A DNA stretch of 64,000 nt from Siphlonurus alternatus (taxonomy: Eukaryota; Arthropoda; Insecta; Ephemeroptera; Siphlonuridae), in assembly GCA_949825025.1 (NCBI GenBank), contig OX463782.1:33823351-33887350 (forward strand), written 5' to 3'. Position numbers and translations under genes: made by a program. Positions within the stretch are counted from its first letter, which is position 1. Every line of letters starts with the position of its first letter. The notes below the pieces were generated by a model. That model worked only from the letters and a program-made list of their open reading frames with translations, was not told where the DNA came from and ran no database searches. Positions 25,166 through 37,000 of the stretch are shown here, one piece after another.

Positions 25166-25530
25166 GGGATACTCCCCTAAGAGCTTACAGCTCGCGGCGG
25201 GGTACTGGGTTGGGATAAGGTATAGGGAACAGATGCCACGGCCTGTTACGCGTCCCACAGCATTCGCTTAGGTAAGACTGAGGGAACCGTGGAAAACCTC
25301 AGTCAGGACGGACACCTCTACTTTTTATCAATGGACCAAAGCGATGTCCAAAGTCTGGGGAACCACACACAAGTGCATCACTGCACTAGGTGGAAAGCGA
25401 GATGAATTTACCCCAGGGAGAGAGCAACGTAATTTTTACTTGAAAACGGTCACCCATCCAAGTACTAACCACGCTCGACGTAGCCTGACTTCGGTGATCT
25501 AACGAGAACCGGTCAATGCACTGCGCCACT
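25117..25530 (-). mobile_element. 5S-rRNA-derived SINE, copy S3
   Basis: A long T-run (the A-tail in reverse) is followed by a full-length body and the inverted 5S-like head (CACCCATCCAAGTACTAACC). This is the most complete copy in the window. Confidence 0.85.
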
Positions 25531-25889
25531 GATTTTATTTTTCGTAAAATAATTTTAATTCCTTTTTTCTAGCAAAAAAAAAAAAAAATAAATAAATAAA
25601 TAAAGTAAATGAAAACATTGCATGGAAAAAGTATTTTCATGAGCGAAACATTACTTAATATTAAAATTACTAATTGTCGTATTAAATACTAAAAATTAAC
25701 TTTTGATCATCATTATGTTGCAGGTATTTTGAAAAATCCAAGAGAAAAAGAAATTATCATTTTTTATAATACTTCACCATAAAAGACATTTAAAAAACAT
25801 TATTAAAATTAATTTTTTTAATTTTTTATAGTAAACTGTGAGTGTAAATATGTTGTTTGTATGTTAGTTATTTTCAAAACTATAAATCA

Positions 25890-26018
25890 TATAAAGCATT
25901 CACTGAAGAAGCAACACTTATCATCCATATCCGAATTCACTGCAGAAAAGAACGTCCTTTTCAATGTACAGTATGTGACAAAAAATTCAGACGTAAAGAA
26001 TATCTTAAAGAACATTTT
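25890..26018 (+). pseudogene. duplicated zinc-finger fragment
   Basis: About 125 bp nearly identical to 27288-27412 of the main zinc-finger exon. It covers most of one finger and the start of the next (translated TEEATLIIHIRIH and RPFQCTVCDKKFRRKE). Small changes break the linker (Cys in place of Thr), and it runs into a stop soon after. It is a local partial duplication 1.4 kb upstream of its source and unlikely to be functional. Confidence 0.75.
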
Positions 26019-26125
26019 AGTTCACTACTAAATGATAATTTGAATCTTCAAAATTGATAACATAAACAAAATTCAGATATTATCAAATCATTAATTGACA
26101 TGTCCTTCGTTTAAAAACAAGAAAT

Positions 26126-26340
26126 GAACGAGAGTGGAGTGACAAAATCTCCGCCTGGTGAGGAAATTCTGAAAGTTAAACTCTTGAGGACATGAAACCC
26201 GAGGTGCAGCAGTACTTCCCTATGGAGGGCTGGCAGCAAACAGTTGACTTTCAAGACCCGTTCGTTGTGACCATCAAACAAGAAGAGTGCAAGTTGGAAC
26301 AATATCAAAACTGTATCGTTCCCTTCTCTATCTATTATTA
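26126..26340 (+). pseudogene. candidate N-terminal exon of the zinc-finger gene, frameshifted
   Basis: One frame begins MNESGVTKSPPGEEILKVKL and stops at 26198. A second frame starts ATG at 26192 and reads MKPEVQQYFPMEGWQQTVDF, continuing through a KQEE motif to a stop at 26340. The two overlap as though one base had been gained or lost. GC content matches the GC-richer exon ends of the locus. Acidic lead segments with KQEE are common ahead of finger arrays. No good donor site was found, so its link to the finger exon is uncertain. Confidence 0.4.
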
Positions 26341-26496
26341 AATTGCATTTAAAAATTATTCATATAACAATAAGTGCATGTAGTATTTTTTTGTCCTGCA
26401 GGTTTTTTACTCATTTACAAAGTCTCAAAAAAAATTGTAATTTAGTTTTAATATTTGTAACCTGAATTTTCTAATTCCTATATCTTACAATTATAC

Positions 26497-29400
26497 ATGA
26501 TGAAGGAGGATATAGAAAAATCACAAACAAAACCTTTTTCTTGTGAAATATGTGACAAATCGTACTCAAAGAAACATTTTTTAAACATTCATATGCGTGT
26601 ACATTCAGGTATCAAACCTTACACTTGTAAAATATGTAAGAAATCATTTTATCAAGTTGGTCATTTGAAAATGCATTCAATTGTACATAACAAATCAAAA
26701 GTTGAGAGAAAAAATGGGACAGAAAATACTGCTAATATCAAAATTAATTCTAATAAAATAAAGAACCTAGCGGTACATAACAGTACAAATAATATCAACA
26801 AAACTTACAAATGTACAGTATATGACAAAAAAATTACTCTTAAATCTGATCTTCAAGGGCATGTAAATATTCAAAATATTGATGCCAAAAATAAAAATAA
26901 ATCGATTGCCGCAAACAGTAAAAAATGTACTAATTTATGTAAAATTTGCAACAAGACTTACACGACACCTCAGATACTGAAATTACATAATCGTCTTCAT
27001 ACAGGGGAGGGTTTGTTATATTGTAGCTACTGCAAGAAAGTGTTTAATAACAAAACGCAACTAAATATTCATATCCGAATTCACACAAACGAACGCCCTT
27101 ATCAATGTACAGAATGTAACAAAAAATTCACTCGTAAACATGATCTTAAAAGTCATTCTAGAGTACATGCTAAAAATAAGAAAAAATATTTATGTAAAAT
27201 TTGCAACAAAACTTACTCGACACCAACAAAACTGAAAATACACACACGTTTTCACACAGGGGAGGGTTTATTATATTGTAGTTACTGTAAAAAAGCATTC
27301 ACTGAAGAAGCAACACTTATCATCCATATCAGAATTCATACAAAAGAACGTCCTTTTCAATGTACAGTATGTGACAAAAAATTCAGACGTAAAGAAGATC
27401 TTAAAGAACATTTTTATGTCCATGAAAAAATTAAAGAAAAATTTTTATGTAAAATTTGTAACAAAACTTATACATCATTAAAAACATTTAAATTACACAC
27501 ACGTTTACATACAGGGGAGGGCTTGTTGTATTGTAATTACTGTAAAAAAGCATATAGTAATAAGTCAGATCTGAAATGTCATATTCAAGTTCATACAAAT
27601 GATCGTCCGTATCATTGTACAGTATGTGATAAAAAATTCTTTCGAAAATTTAATCTTAAAGATCATTCTTATGTCCATGATGTAAAGAGTAAAGAGAAAT
27701 ATGTATGTAAAATTTGTAACAAAACTTACCAGTCACCAAAAAAACTTAAAATACACACACGTTTTCACACAGGAGAGGGTTTATTACATTGTACTTACTG
27801 TAAAAAAATGTTTAATTATAAATCAGCCCTAATCAGGCATATTCGAAGTCACACAAACGAACGTCCATATCAATGTACAGTATGTGACAAAAAATTCATT
27901 CAGAAGCCTAGTCTTAAAAAACATTTAAATATTCATGCAAGAAATAATTCTGCCTCAAATAATTCATGTAATATTTGCAACAAAACGTACTCTACGTCTA
28001 GTAATCTTAGAACACATATGCGTTTTCACACAGGAGATGAGGGTTTATTAAATTGTAGTTATTGCAAAAAAGCGTTTAGTAATAAATATAATCTACAACG
28101 TCATATCCGAATTCACACAAATGAATGCCCTTACCATTGTACAGTATGTGACAAAAAATTCAATAGTAAATCTGATTTTGAAAAGCATTCCAATGTCCAT
28201 GAAAGAAAAATAAATAAATATTTTTGTAAAATTTGCAGCAAGAATTACTCGACAGCTGATAGTCTTAAAGAACACACACGCTTTCATACAGGGAAGGGTT
28301 TATTTTATTGTAGTTACTGTAAGAAAGCGTGTAATTCCAAATCAAATCTAATAGTTCATATCCGTATTCATACAAATGAACACCCTTATCAATGTACAGT
28401 ATGTGATAGCAAGTTTATGTATTTACAAACTTATAAACTTCATTTAAAGTCTCATTTGATAATGACAAAATCTTCTGTACAAGGTACAGATGTCCCCAAA
28501 AACAAAACCCAAAACTCAAATATTAATTCAGTAAGTACAAATGATTCCATGATAATAAAAGATAATAATTTTTCATGTAAAATTTGTAATATAAGTTTCA
28601 AAACAAAAATTGAATTAGTACAGCATAGACATACACATCCTACTTGTAAAGTATGTATTAAAAAATTTACTTATGAGGACCAACTCAATGAACATTTAAA
28701 ATCAAATCATAATATTTATAAATGTCATATTTGTCATGATAAATATTTTACTTCAACTCTAAGTTTGAAAACGCATGAGGCTACATTTCATACAGTAAAT
28801 AAGAAAAATAAACAATCTGCTATACAAAGGAATGGAAGTTTTAAAAAGGAAGTAACTTCTAAATCTGAGACAAGAAATAAATTTAGCTGTAAAGTCTGTG
28901 GAAAATTTTACTTAAATATTCAAAGACTTCAACAGCATTCTAGATTTCATACAGGAAAGAATTTACATAAATGTAATATATGTAAATTGATTTTTTGTAC
29001 TGCATATGAATTAAAAAAACATCTTATAAGTCACTCAGATGGACGAAAATATGAATGCAGTAAATGTGATAAAAAATTTAAATATTTTAGTGGTTTATGG
29101 CGTCATGAGAAAAATGTACATAATGAAAATAAACAAAATAAAATTAAACAGAGAAGTAAAATTACAAATTTAAAAGAAATATACTCAAAATATTCCAAAA
29201 CACGAAATAATACACACAAATGTACAGTATGCAGCAGAAATTTTGCATCATCATGGGGTTTAAAAATACATAAGAACTCTCATTATGTAAAAAAGAATTT
29301 CGAATGTACAATGTGTGCCAGAAAATTCTCCAATTCATATCATCTTCAATTACATTTACGTGTACATACAAATTCTAAAAAAACACAGTGCACTTCAAAA

Positions 29401-30666
29401 GAAAAATTAAATAAATCTGAAAAATGTAATAATAACAAATTTAAATGTAATTATTGTCTAAAAGAATTTATTTCTAAAGAACTACTAAAATTACATGATA
29501 TCTCTTTCTCTTTTAATAATGTCACACAAAATTGTAATAAAAAAAGAGAAACAAATTCTTCAAAATCAAAGAAACAAAACACAATCTTAAAAAAGAAACC
29601 ACTAGAAGTCAATAAAAATCCTCACGAATGCGTATTTTGTAACAAGACATTTAAATTTGCCTCCAAACTTGAAATTCATATACGTACACATGCAAACGAT
29701 AAGTTATTAACAAATCATAATAATACACAGAAAGAAAATACAAATGTTGTACATTCTAACAAACCATTTGAAACGAAAAATAAATTAAAAACTCACAATT
29801 GTAAAAAAATGTTTAAATGTAAATATTGTGATGAATGTTTTAATGACAAAAAGGTTCTTAATGTACATGTTAAAGATCATATAAATGACCTTATGTACCA
29901 TTGTGATATGTGTGGTAAATCATATCCAAAAATCATAGCATTAAGAACTCATATTCAGAGTCATTTCATGGCACTTGATAAAAAATATAAAAAAATAGAG
30001 AACAAAGGTACAAAAAATAGCAAAAATTATGAGAGATTAAAAATCCACACTCGCAGTCAGAGTGCTAAAAATGTATTTAATTGTGAATATTGTGATCAGA
30101 CTTTTGACTCTGAAAGCTCATTTAATGTGCATGTTCAAGAACATAAAATAAATGAACAATTATTTTGTAATTTATGTAACAAAACATTCAGACTTCAAAT
30201 TGCATTAAATCATCATCTCAAATTCCGTTGTATCAAACAGCAAAATAAAGATGAGAATTTAAAAGATGTTTCATTATTTCAATGTACAGTATGTAACAAA
30301 GAACATGTCGATCAACAACATAATTGTGTTCAGAAAGATTTGACAAATGTTTCTGATGTAAAAAATTTACAAACTTATAAAATTTTCGATAACAATGAGA
30401 TTGTATTTATTAAGAGAAAACTTACAAAGAAGTATGCATGTGAAATTTGCAATGCAAGATTTATAAAACGTCGCTATTTAAAGCAACATAAAACAATTCA
30501 CACAGAATCAAAACCATTTGTATGTCCAATATGTTTTAATGTTTTTAATTTTGAGAAAAGATTGAATTTGCATTTACGTGACGTGCATATGAGAGTGACG
30601 TCACAGTCTTCTCCTCCAGCTGACGTCCCCGTGAAGGACGAGCAGCAAGAGAGACACCAAAATCAG
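26497..30666 (+). CDS. large C2H2 zinc-finger protein, main exon
   Basis: A single 4170-nt open exon of 1390 codons. The frame stays open past a GTGAGT donor at 30667 to a stop at 30693. About 37 C2H2 or C2H2-like fingers follow one another; a few are degenerate, for example the third (second Cys replaced by Tyr). Fingers 1-21 form a three-finger super-repeat (CKICNKTY / CSYCKKAF / CTVCDKKF types) repeated seven times with a period near 255-261 nt. HTGE and HTNERPYQC linkers suggest DNA binding and a nuclear role. No KRAB, ZAD or BTB domain is visible. Coding is very AT-rich (Lys, Asn), unlike the GC-richer tail at 30595-30666. ATG 26497 is preceded by an in-frame stop at 26458. Confidence 0.9.
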
Positions 30667-30722
30667 GTGAGTCGATTTTTTGGTTCATTATAGTGTGGTG
30701 CTCATAACTTGTAACATTGTTA

Positions 30723-31063
30723 ATGGACAACATACATGAAAAAATTGTATTGCAGAAATGAATAGAGGGTACCAAATTATGCTATATACTCTGAATTTTT
30801 TCAGATTTTTTTGAGTCCCAGAACTATTTGTAAATAATTATTGAAAGTATGCGGCCATGCACGTTCCCTGGAGGCGTCAATAGGCGTCTCGGTCCTATCC
30901 TTTTTATTAAGGATTCAGAGGTGCCAACTTAATTCACAGAACTTTCAATAATTATTTAAAAATAGTTCCGGGACTAAAAAAAATCTGGAAAAATTCAGAG
31001 TAGCATAATTTGTTACCCTCTATTCATTTCTGCAATAATTTTTTTTCGTGTATGTTGTCCATT
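30723..31063. mobile_element. palindromic MITE family F, copy 1
   Basis: The ends ATGGACAACATACATGAAAA and its mirror CGTGTATGTTGTCCAT are followed by AGAAATGAATAGAGGGTACC. It lies just inside the zinc-finger intron. Related copies are at 31511, 36113, 40404, 59655, 60570, 61462 and 63650. Confidence 0.75.
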
Positions 31064-31150
31064 TAGAGTAAAATTTTAGAGAAATTTTCGAGTTACAAAA
31101 TGAATTTTCTGATGTTTTTCCCAATAAAATTATGAGGATTTACTAATTAT

Positions 31151-31195
<45 letters not shown>

Positions 31196-31510
31196 CATAT
31201 TTCATTGTTTTATTAAGAAATACTTTAATAGAAAAAGTGCAGCTTAATTTTTTTGCATATACGGATAGAGAATTAACTTCGAGTAATGTATTATCAATAT
31301 TTTCGATTTTTTTTTTTACTCTTTAATAGCCTTAATCTAATGCTACAAAACACTGTGACGTCATAGTCATGCAAATATTTAACACGGACAAATAGGGAAT
31401 GGAGTTGCATGATAATGACGTATTAGAATCGTGTCTTTTAATTTTAAAGTTGTTAAAAAAAATTGAAACATATAATGTTGAAAAAATAAAAAATAAAATG
31501 AGATAATAGA

Positions 31511-31808
31511 ATGTGAAAATTTTAGTGGCTTTATCGAAAGAAGGAGTAAAAATATGGTACTGTGATTTTTTTCAGATTTTTCTGAGACCACAAGAACTAA
31601 TTTTAAAAAAATTATTGAAAGTCTATTTTGATGACGTCACGGGTGGCACTCCTTAAGAAAAAGGATAAAGGCAGTGCCGCCCGTGACGTCATAAAATGGA
31701 CTTTCAATAATTTTTTAAAAATAATTCCCGGTCTCAGAAAAATCTGAAAAAATTCACAGTAACATATTTTTACCCCTTCTTTCGATTAAGGCACTAAAAT
31801 TTTCACAT
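31511..31808. mobile_element. palindromic MITE family F relative
   Basis: The ends GTGAAAATTTTAGTGGCTTT and AAGGCACTAAAATTTTCAC are mirrored. The TTTTTTCAGATTTTTCTGAG core is shared with family F. A T-run lies just before it at 31156-31195. Confidence 0.65.
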
Positions 31809-32831
31809 TCTAATATCTCAGCTCGAAGTGCTTTATCCAAATATTTAATTCAAGCCCTCAATATAAAAAAATACAAATTAAGTATTATCATAGAGTGATA
31901 TATTTGGATAGAGGTAGTGCGCCCACGTTAAATTTTCAGACAAAAATTTTAGTCCCCCTCTCGTCACCTTTTTTGCCTTTTTGACAAAATAAACTACCTG
32001 CTGCAAAACTTGAGCGGCTCAGCGCGAGAGGGCTCTCATCCAGATTTTCTCAAACTCGCCCTCATCTCTTTTTGTTTTCTCTGTCTTCACTCGCGTCACG
32101 TGGTCTAGCCAGCCTGCTGCACCCTGCAGAGCCTGCAGGTCTTTGAGGAGGGATGATTCGGTGTATCCCTCAAAAGAGCGTAACATGATATCTGCTGCAT
32201 GTCATGTGTTACACAGGTCGGCCGTGGTTGTACTCGCATGCAGCAGCGAGCTCAATACATGGCTGAGAATATCGACTCCAACGCTGCTGATTTTACACTT
32301 TATTTTTTATACTTTCTTTAATTATTGTTATATATATTAAACTTGTATTTATAATTTTATTGCACTATGACTATAAAAATGGAAATGAATTTTCCAATTA
32401 AACGTTCCTATTATCATATATTAATTATATTAATTATATTAATTATATAAAATATTATATGATATGAACAGTGATGTAACAAAATCATATTTTTATGTGT
32501 TATTCATCGCTCAATTAACATTAATATGGAATATAATGTTGTACAGTACGTAGTGAAATAATAAATCAAACAATATTGTTAATTCCAATGTGTTTTTTCC
32601 GTCATTGAGATAACATGTTGGCTAAATGTCTACGGCTTATATAAAAAAAAAAAGGATTTGAAAATATATTATTGTATTGAAACTGAATAATTTGAAGTAA
32701 TTAGCATTACTATAAACAATAATTATAAAAAATCTTAAAAACAATGAAATTTGCAGTGACACTGAAAGATGATTATTTTTATAAAAAATGTACAAAAATT
32801 ATACAAGTTAAATGTAGTACTTGTGGAGATA

Positions 32832-33015
32832 AGCGAGCGTAGCGCAGCTAGTATATTGACCGGTTTTCGTTAATTCACCGAAGTCAGAGGCTACGTTGAG
32901 CGTGGTTAATAATTGGATGGGTGACCGTTTCAAGTAGAAATCACGAAGACCCCTCCCTGGAGTCAATTCATCTAGCTTTCCATTGCAATGCAACCAGTGC
33001 AGTAATACCATAGAG

Positions 33016-33105
<90 letters not shown>

Positions 33106-33411
33106 TTATATATATATTATATATATATATATATATATATCCTATATATATATACTCTCTACGGTAATACACTTGTGTGTGGTTCCCCAGGCTTTGGACA
33201 TGATCGCTTTGGTTCATTGATAAAAGTAGAGATGTCCGTTATAACTGAGGTTTTCCACGGTTCCCTCAGTCTCACCTCAGTGAATGCTTGGACGCGTAAC
33301 AGGCCGTCGTGGCCACCATCCGTTCCCTACCATATCCCTCCCTACCCATTACTCCGCTGCGAGCTGGCTGGCTGGCTGTAAGCTCTTATGGGTATATTCT
33401 TGTAAAAAAAA
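32832..33411 (+). mobile_element. 5S-rRNA-derived SINE, copy S4, interrupted
   Basis: The head has the 5S-like segment (GCGTGGTTAATAATTGGATG) and the tail an A-run near 33405. The body is split by the (TA)n MITE at 33009-33163. Confidence 0.8.
33009..33163. mobile_element. (TA)n MITE with GTAATAC duplication
   Basis: It is almost wholly TA repeats, with ends CATAGAGTATA and TATACTCTCTACG. A 7-bp duplication GTAATAC flanks it (33002-33008, 33164-33170). The end motif CATAGAG is shared with the host fold-back element. Confidence 0.75.
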
Positions 33412-33979
33412 AATCAAATAAATAAATAAATAAATAGCAGCTCTAATTGTAAGTGTTCTAAATCTGAGTTTTAATAACTATGTTGATAATATACTAAAAT
33501 ACAGGCATCAAATTTTCTTACTGTTTGCGACCCTGTAGCCAAATTTGTTTCTCAAATGTCAATGAACCAGCAAGTTACCGTAAAATGCAACATTGCACTC
33601 TAACTGCAACCACATGTGCACACTGACCAAATGTTGTTAGTTAATATTGCTACAGTAATTATTTTAAATTATTCACTTTAAAATATTCATATAATATTTT
33701 TAAAATATGGCATACATACTAGCTCTTAAAGCTAATAGATTTTTTTTATCACTCTTATTCTTAATTTTTCCTTTCAGTTAATTCATATTACTATATCTCT
33801 AAGTCAACCGAAATATAAAAAAAACTCAAAATATTGTCAGAAGCGAGTAAATATGTAAATATTCCTATTATTGCAGTACGCTCTGTCCGCCCTGCCTATT
33901 GTTATTTACTCTCGTAACCTAACGATCTCGCACGTTTCTTTGAGGGCAGCCGCATCATCCCTCCTCTCTCCCCCGAGGA
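33412..33979. other. fold-back interior, no gene seen
   Basis: A short (AAAT)n lies at 33415. Nothing else is recognised. Confidence 0.4.
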
Positions 33980-34491
33980 TGTGCAGCAGGCTGGCTAGAC
34001 CACGTGACGCGAGTGAAGACAGAGAAAACAAAAAGAGATGAGGGCGAGTTTGAGAAAATCTGGATGAGAGCCCTCTCGCGCTGAGCCGCTCAAGTTTTGC
34101 AGCAGGTAGTTTATTTTGTCAAAAAGGCAAAAACGGTGACGAGAGGGGGACTAAAATTTTTGTCTGAAAATTTAACGTGGGCGCACTACCTCTATCCAAA
34201 TATATCACTCTATGGTATTATTGACTTGCAATTTATTATGCGTCAGATAGTCGAATCCATAAACTTAAAGGATTCCTTTAAGTTTATGGTCGAATCACTA
34301 TAAAAATTGAAACATATATAATAAAGTTTTTTAAATATAAAATTTATGATTTTATTATTATTTATGAATTTATTAAATAGAAAGAACGATTTGATCATTA
34401 CTCATAATTTCTCATAAAGTACATGTACCATTATAATAAATAATAACCAGACTTATATTTTTATATAAATTCAATGACTTTTTTATTTCAG

Positions 34492-34581
34492 GTGTCCCAC
34501 GTCGGTGTCCAAACGGATGTCCCAGGACACTAGAGTTCGGACACACAGGACATCAGGACAACCCAATAACAGCCAGCTCAG
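34492..34581 (+). CDS. candidate alternative terminal exon of the zinc-finger gene
   Basis: A 90-nt segment with a good acceptor (TTTTTTATTTCAG) and donor (GCTCAG then GTGGGT). Joined in phase after the 1390-codon exon it reads VSHVGVQTDVPGH and then stops (34531-34533). It would give a protein of about 1403 residues. It is unclear whether this exon is used or skipped. Confidence 0.45.
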
Positions 34582-34961
34582 GTGGGTGTCATTCTATTAA
34601 TTGTTGCAGTTTGTACAATGAATAGAATTATAAATTATAAGTTATAGTTTAAATTTAATACAGCATAAAACTTAGCAAATCCTGAATGCTCATTTTTTGT
34701 AAAGCGCAGTAATTAAGGTGAACGCTTTGATTTAGTCAACTTGTTCATCATCAAAATAGAAGTGTTTGTCATTGATAGCCATTGTCACTGCTGTATATAT
34801 TATTCAGTATAATAATCTACTCTTTTTACTGGAAAAAATATCTATCGAAACTATTGAGAAATATAATTATTCAAAGTAAAATAAAAATGTGTACAATTTG
34901 CAAACTTTTTTTCGGCTTGAGTGTACCGTACAATCATAGAACCTTAAGTGGAGGCTCTATG

Positions 34962-35088
34962 GTACACTCCATATCTCTGAAAATTTCCCTTCTACAGCCT
35001 TGTTAATCACCATGCTCCGTAAGTGCATATAGCACACAATATGGTGATTAACTTACAGAAAAGAACTTTTCAGAGGCGAGAAGTGTAC
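34962..35088. mobile_element. MITE family I, uninterrupted copy
   Basis: GTACACTCCATATCTCTGAA and its mirror TTTTCAGAGGCGAGAAGTGTAC are the ends. It carries the intact TTGTTAATCACCATG site that is split in the copy at 19331. Confidence 0.65.
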
Positions 35089-35237
35089 AATACTAACATC
35101 ATAAAATTATTTACACAATATATATTGAATCACAAAAAAAATAATTAAAAATTGTAAGGAATTCAAATTAATCTTTCATGTACTATAATTTTTGTACATA
35201 TGAAAAAATATTTTATTCTTGTTTATTTTCATTGCAG

Positions 35238-35390
35238 GAGTCGCATGGTTCGATGTCACGTGACGAGGTGGTCCCCAAAGACTTCATGTCCCTCTTCAGT
35301 GACCCTCTCAACCTCGTCCCCTCTTGCAGACATTACCTCGAGTGTGGGGTGAACCATCAGAACAAAAAGTGTCGGATTTGTGCAGAATAG
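35238..35390 (+). CDS. candidate 3' exon of the zinc-finger gene
   Basis: The acceptor TTTTCATTGCAG precedes GAG TCG CAT in phase 0, the phase left by the 1390-codon exon. It reads ESHGSMSRDEVVPKDFMSLF, continues through a Cys-containing tail and ends CRICAE before a stop. Skipping the 34492 exon would give a 1440-residue protein. The tail has four cysteines and no further C2H2 finger. AATAAA follows at 35685. Confidence 0.55.
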   Translation, partial: ESHGSMSRDEVVPKDFMSLFSDPLNLVPSCRHYLECGVNHQNKKCRICAE

Positions 35391-35684
35391 ACCAAGTGTG
35401 ATCATGTGGGTTAAAAATGGAGTGACTGTGAATGATTATAATGACCATGATGTTCTTTTTACATCATTATAATAACAAAATCACCGTCCAAGAAGATGAA
35501 ACTGTGGAGATTGATGTGGAATTTTGTGTGCCTGTAAAAGAGTCGATGTTATTATAGAATTATCACAATTTGCGACAGTTGAGATAATGGACATTACTTC
35601 TGATGACGAATAACTTATTATACCATTATCGATCGAGCCAGTTAACTTAATATTTTATTACAATTTTGATGTATATAATATAAT

Positions 35685-35690
35685 AATAAA
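35685..35690 (+). terminator. poly(A) signal AATAAA downstream of the zinc-finger gene
   Basis: It lies 295 nt past the stop of the last candidate exon. AT-rich surroundings lower its weight. Confidence 0.4.
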
Positions 35691-35865
35691 TATTAAATTT
35701 AAAGAGAAAAATATTATGTATATTCTTACAGCATGCAATGGATGGTCATTATCTTAGCTTTGTTTTTAAATTCAAAATGACAATAATTTTGTTTCGTAGT
35801 ACAGTGAATTAATAGTTGAATTAATTTCAATTTAATTTATTATTTAAATTTATGTAGATACAATT

Positions 35866-35970
35866 TACTGTACACTTGTTGACTTGTAAATCACCGTTGA
35901 ATGTTTATTACAGTGCATGAAAAGGCTAGCTTGAAGTGGAAATTTTCCAGGGCGCGGAGTGTACACTATT
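35866..35970. mobile_element. decayed MITE family I copy
   Basis: The ends TGTACACTTGTTGACTT and GGAGTGTACAC are imperfect mirrors, with AAATTTTCCAGGGCGC inside. Confidence 0.4.
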
Positions 35971-36112
35971 TTTATTTTTGTGTTCATTAAAATCAATTTT
36001 TTTTTCGAACATGAGCTCTGATGTACAGAACCGATCACGCCAATTTTGTTACATAGAATACTTAATATTATTAATTCTAGTTTAAAAATTATAGCAATAA
36101 TTGTAAACTAAT

Positions 36113-36433
36113 GGAGTACCTACCTCAAAATTTTTTATTGCAGAAATGGATAGAGGGTGCAAAGTTATGCTACTCTGATTTTTTTTTCAGATTATTTAGA
36201 GCCCGGCAAATATTTTTTAAAAATTATTGAAAGTACAAAAAAAGTGCCGCCTCTTGCCGCCTCTCTTAATAAAAGATAGGACCCAAAAGGGACATGGATT
36301 CGAACCCGACCTCGCCAAAACTTTTTAGCAATATTTCCTGGTCCCTAAAAAATCTGAAAAAAATCAGAGTAGCATAACTTTGCACCCTCTATCCATTTCT
36401 TCAATAAAAAATTTTGAGGTCGGTACTCCATTT
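36113..36433. mobile_element. palindromic MITE family F, copy
   Basis: TGGAGTACCTACCTCAAAAT is mirrored by TTTTGAGGTCGGTACTCCA. The centre carries GGATTCGAACCCGACC, a tRNA B-box-like word. Confidence 0.75.
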
Positions 36434-37000
36434 TAAAACAATTACAATTAGGATTTAGGATTACAACGTACAAAAATATTATATTCATATTTATTTTAAT
36501 AATAATTAACGTAGTTCTATAAGACCATATTTTTTTATAGTACAAAAAAATTATTAAAATATAAAAATATATGCATTTTTATTTTATGACACACTAAATT
36601 GATAATAAAAATTATATTGATATTAAATAATATTATTTAGTAAGGAATGTAAGTAATCACTCAAGCATATTAAATTTGTCATTTAATTTAGATGTTATTC
36701 ACAGTAATAAAATTTTTCAATATACTTATATCACATATTTTTCACGTATAATTTTTATCATTTTTTATTACTTCAACAATCAGTACAGGTTTTATAGCCA
36801 CGCACTTGAGTCAGCCATCTGTGTGAGGACATTAAATATATATGACAGTGCAGTGCTGGCAGCTAAAGTGACACCTTTAATAGTAAGGTTAGTCAATCAA
36901 GTACATGATCAAAGGCAGCGTGGAAGCGACCTGGCGTAGCCTGATTGGCGGCAAAACGGACGAAAAGCTGAGTTTCTGGGGTAAAGGTACATGCTGTTTA
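36434..37000. other. AT-rich, no gene seen
   Basis: 36790-37000 is GC-richer, but I see no splice-supported frame. Confidence 0.35.

Larger units (their letters stand above)
31889..34214. mobile_element. 2.3-kb fold-back element, 7-bp target duplication
   Basis: The ends CATAGAGTGATATATTTGG and CCAAATATATCACTCTATG are perfect mirrors. Arms of about 235 bp include GTCACGTGGTCTAGCCAGCC. GTATTAT is duplicated at 31882-31888 and 34215-34221. The interior holds SINE copy S4, itself holding a (TA)n MITE. No transposase is present. The superfamily is not determined. Confidence 0.8.

Noticed and set aside
26938..28300. Regularly spaced repeats that might suggest a CRISPR array
   Set aside because: The roughly 255-bp period is coding and corresponds to three-finger modules. 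The context is eukaryotic.
28093..29371. Minus-strand frames inside the zinc-finger exon
   Set aside because: Shadows of the plus-strand finger array.
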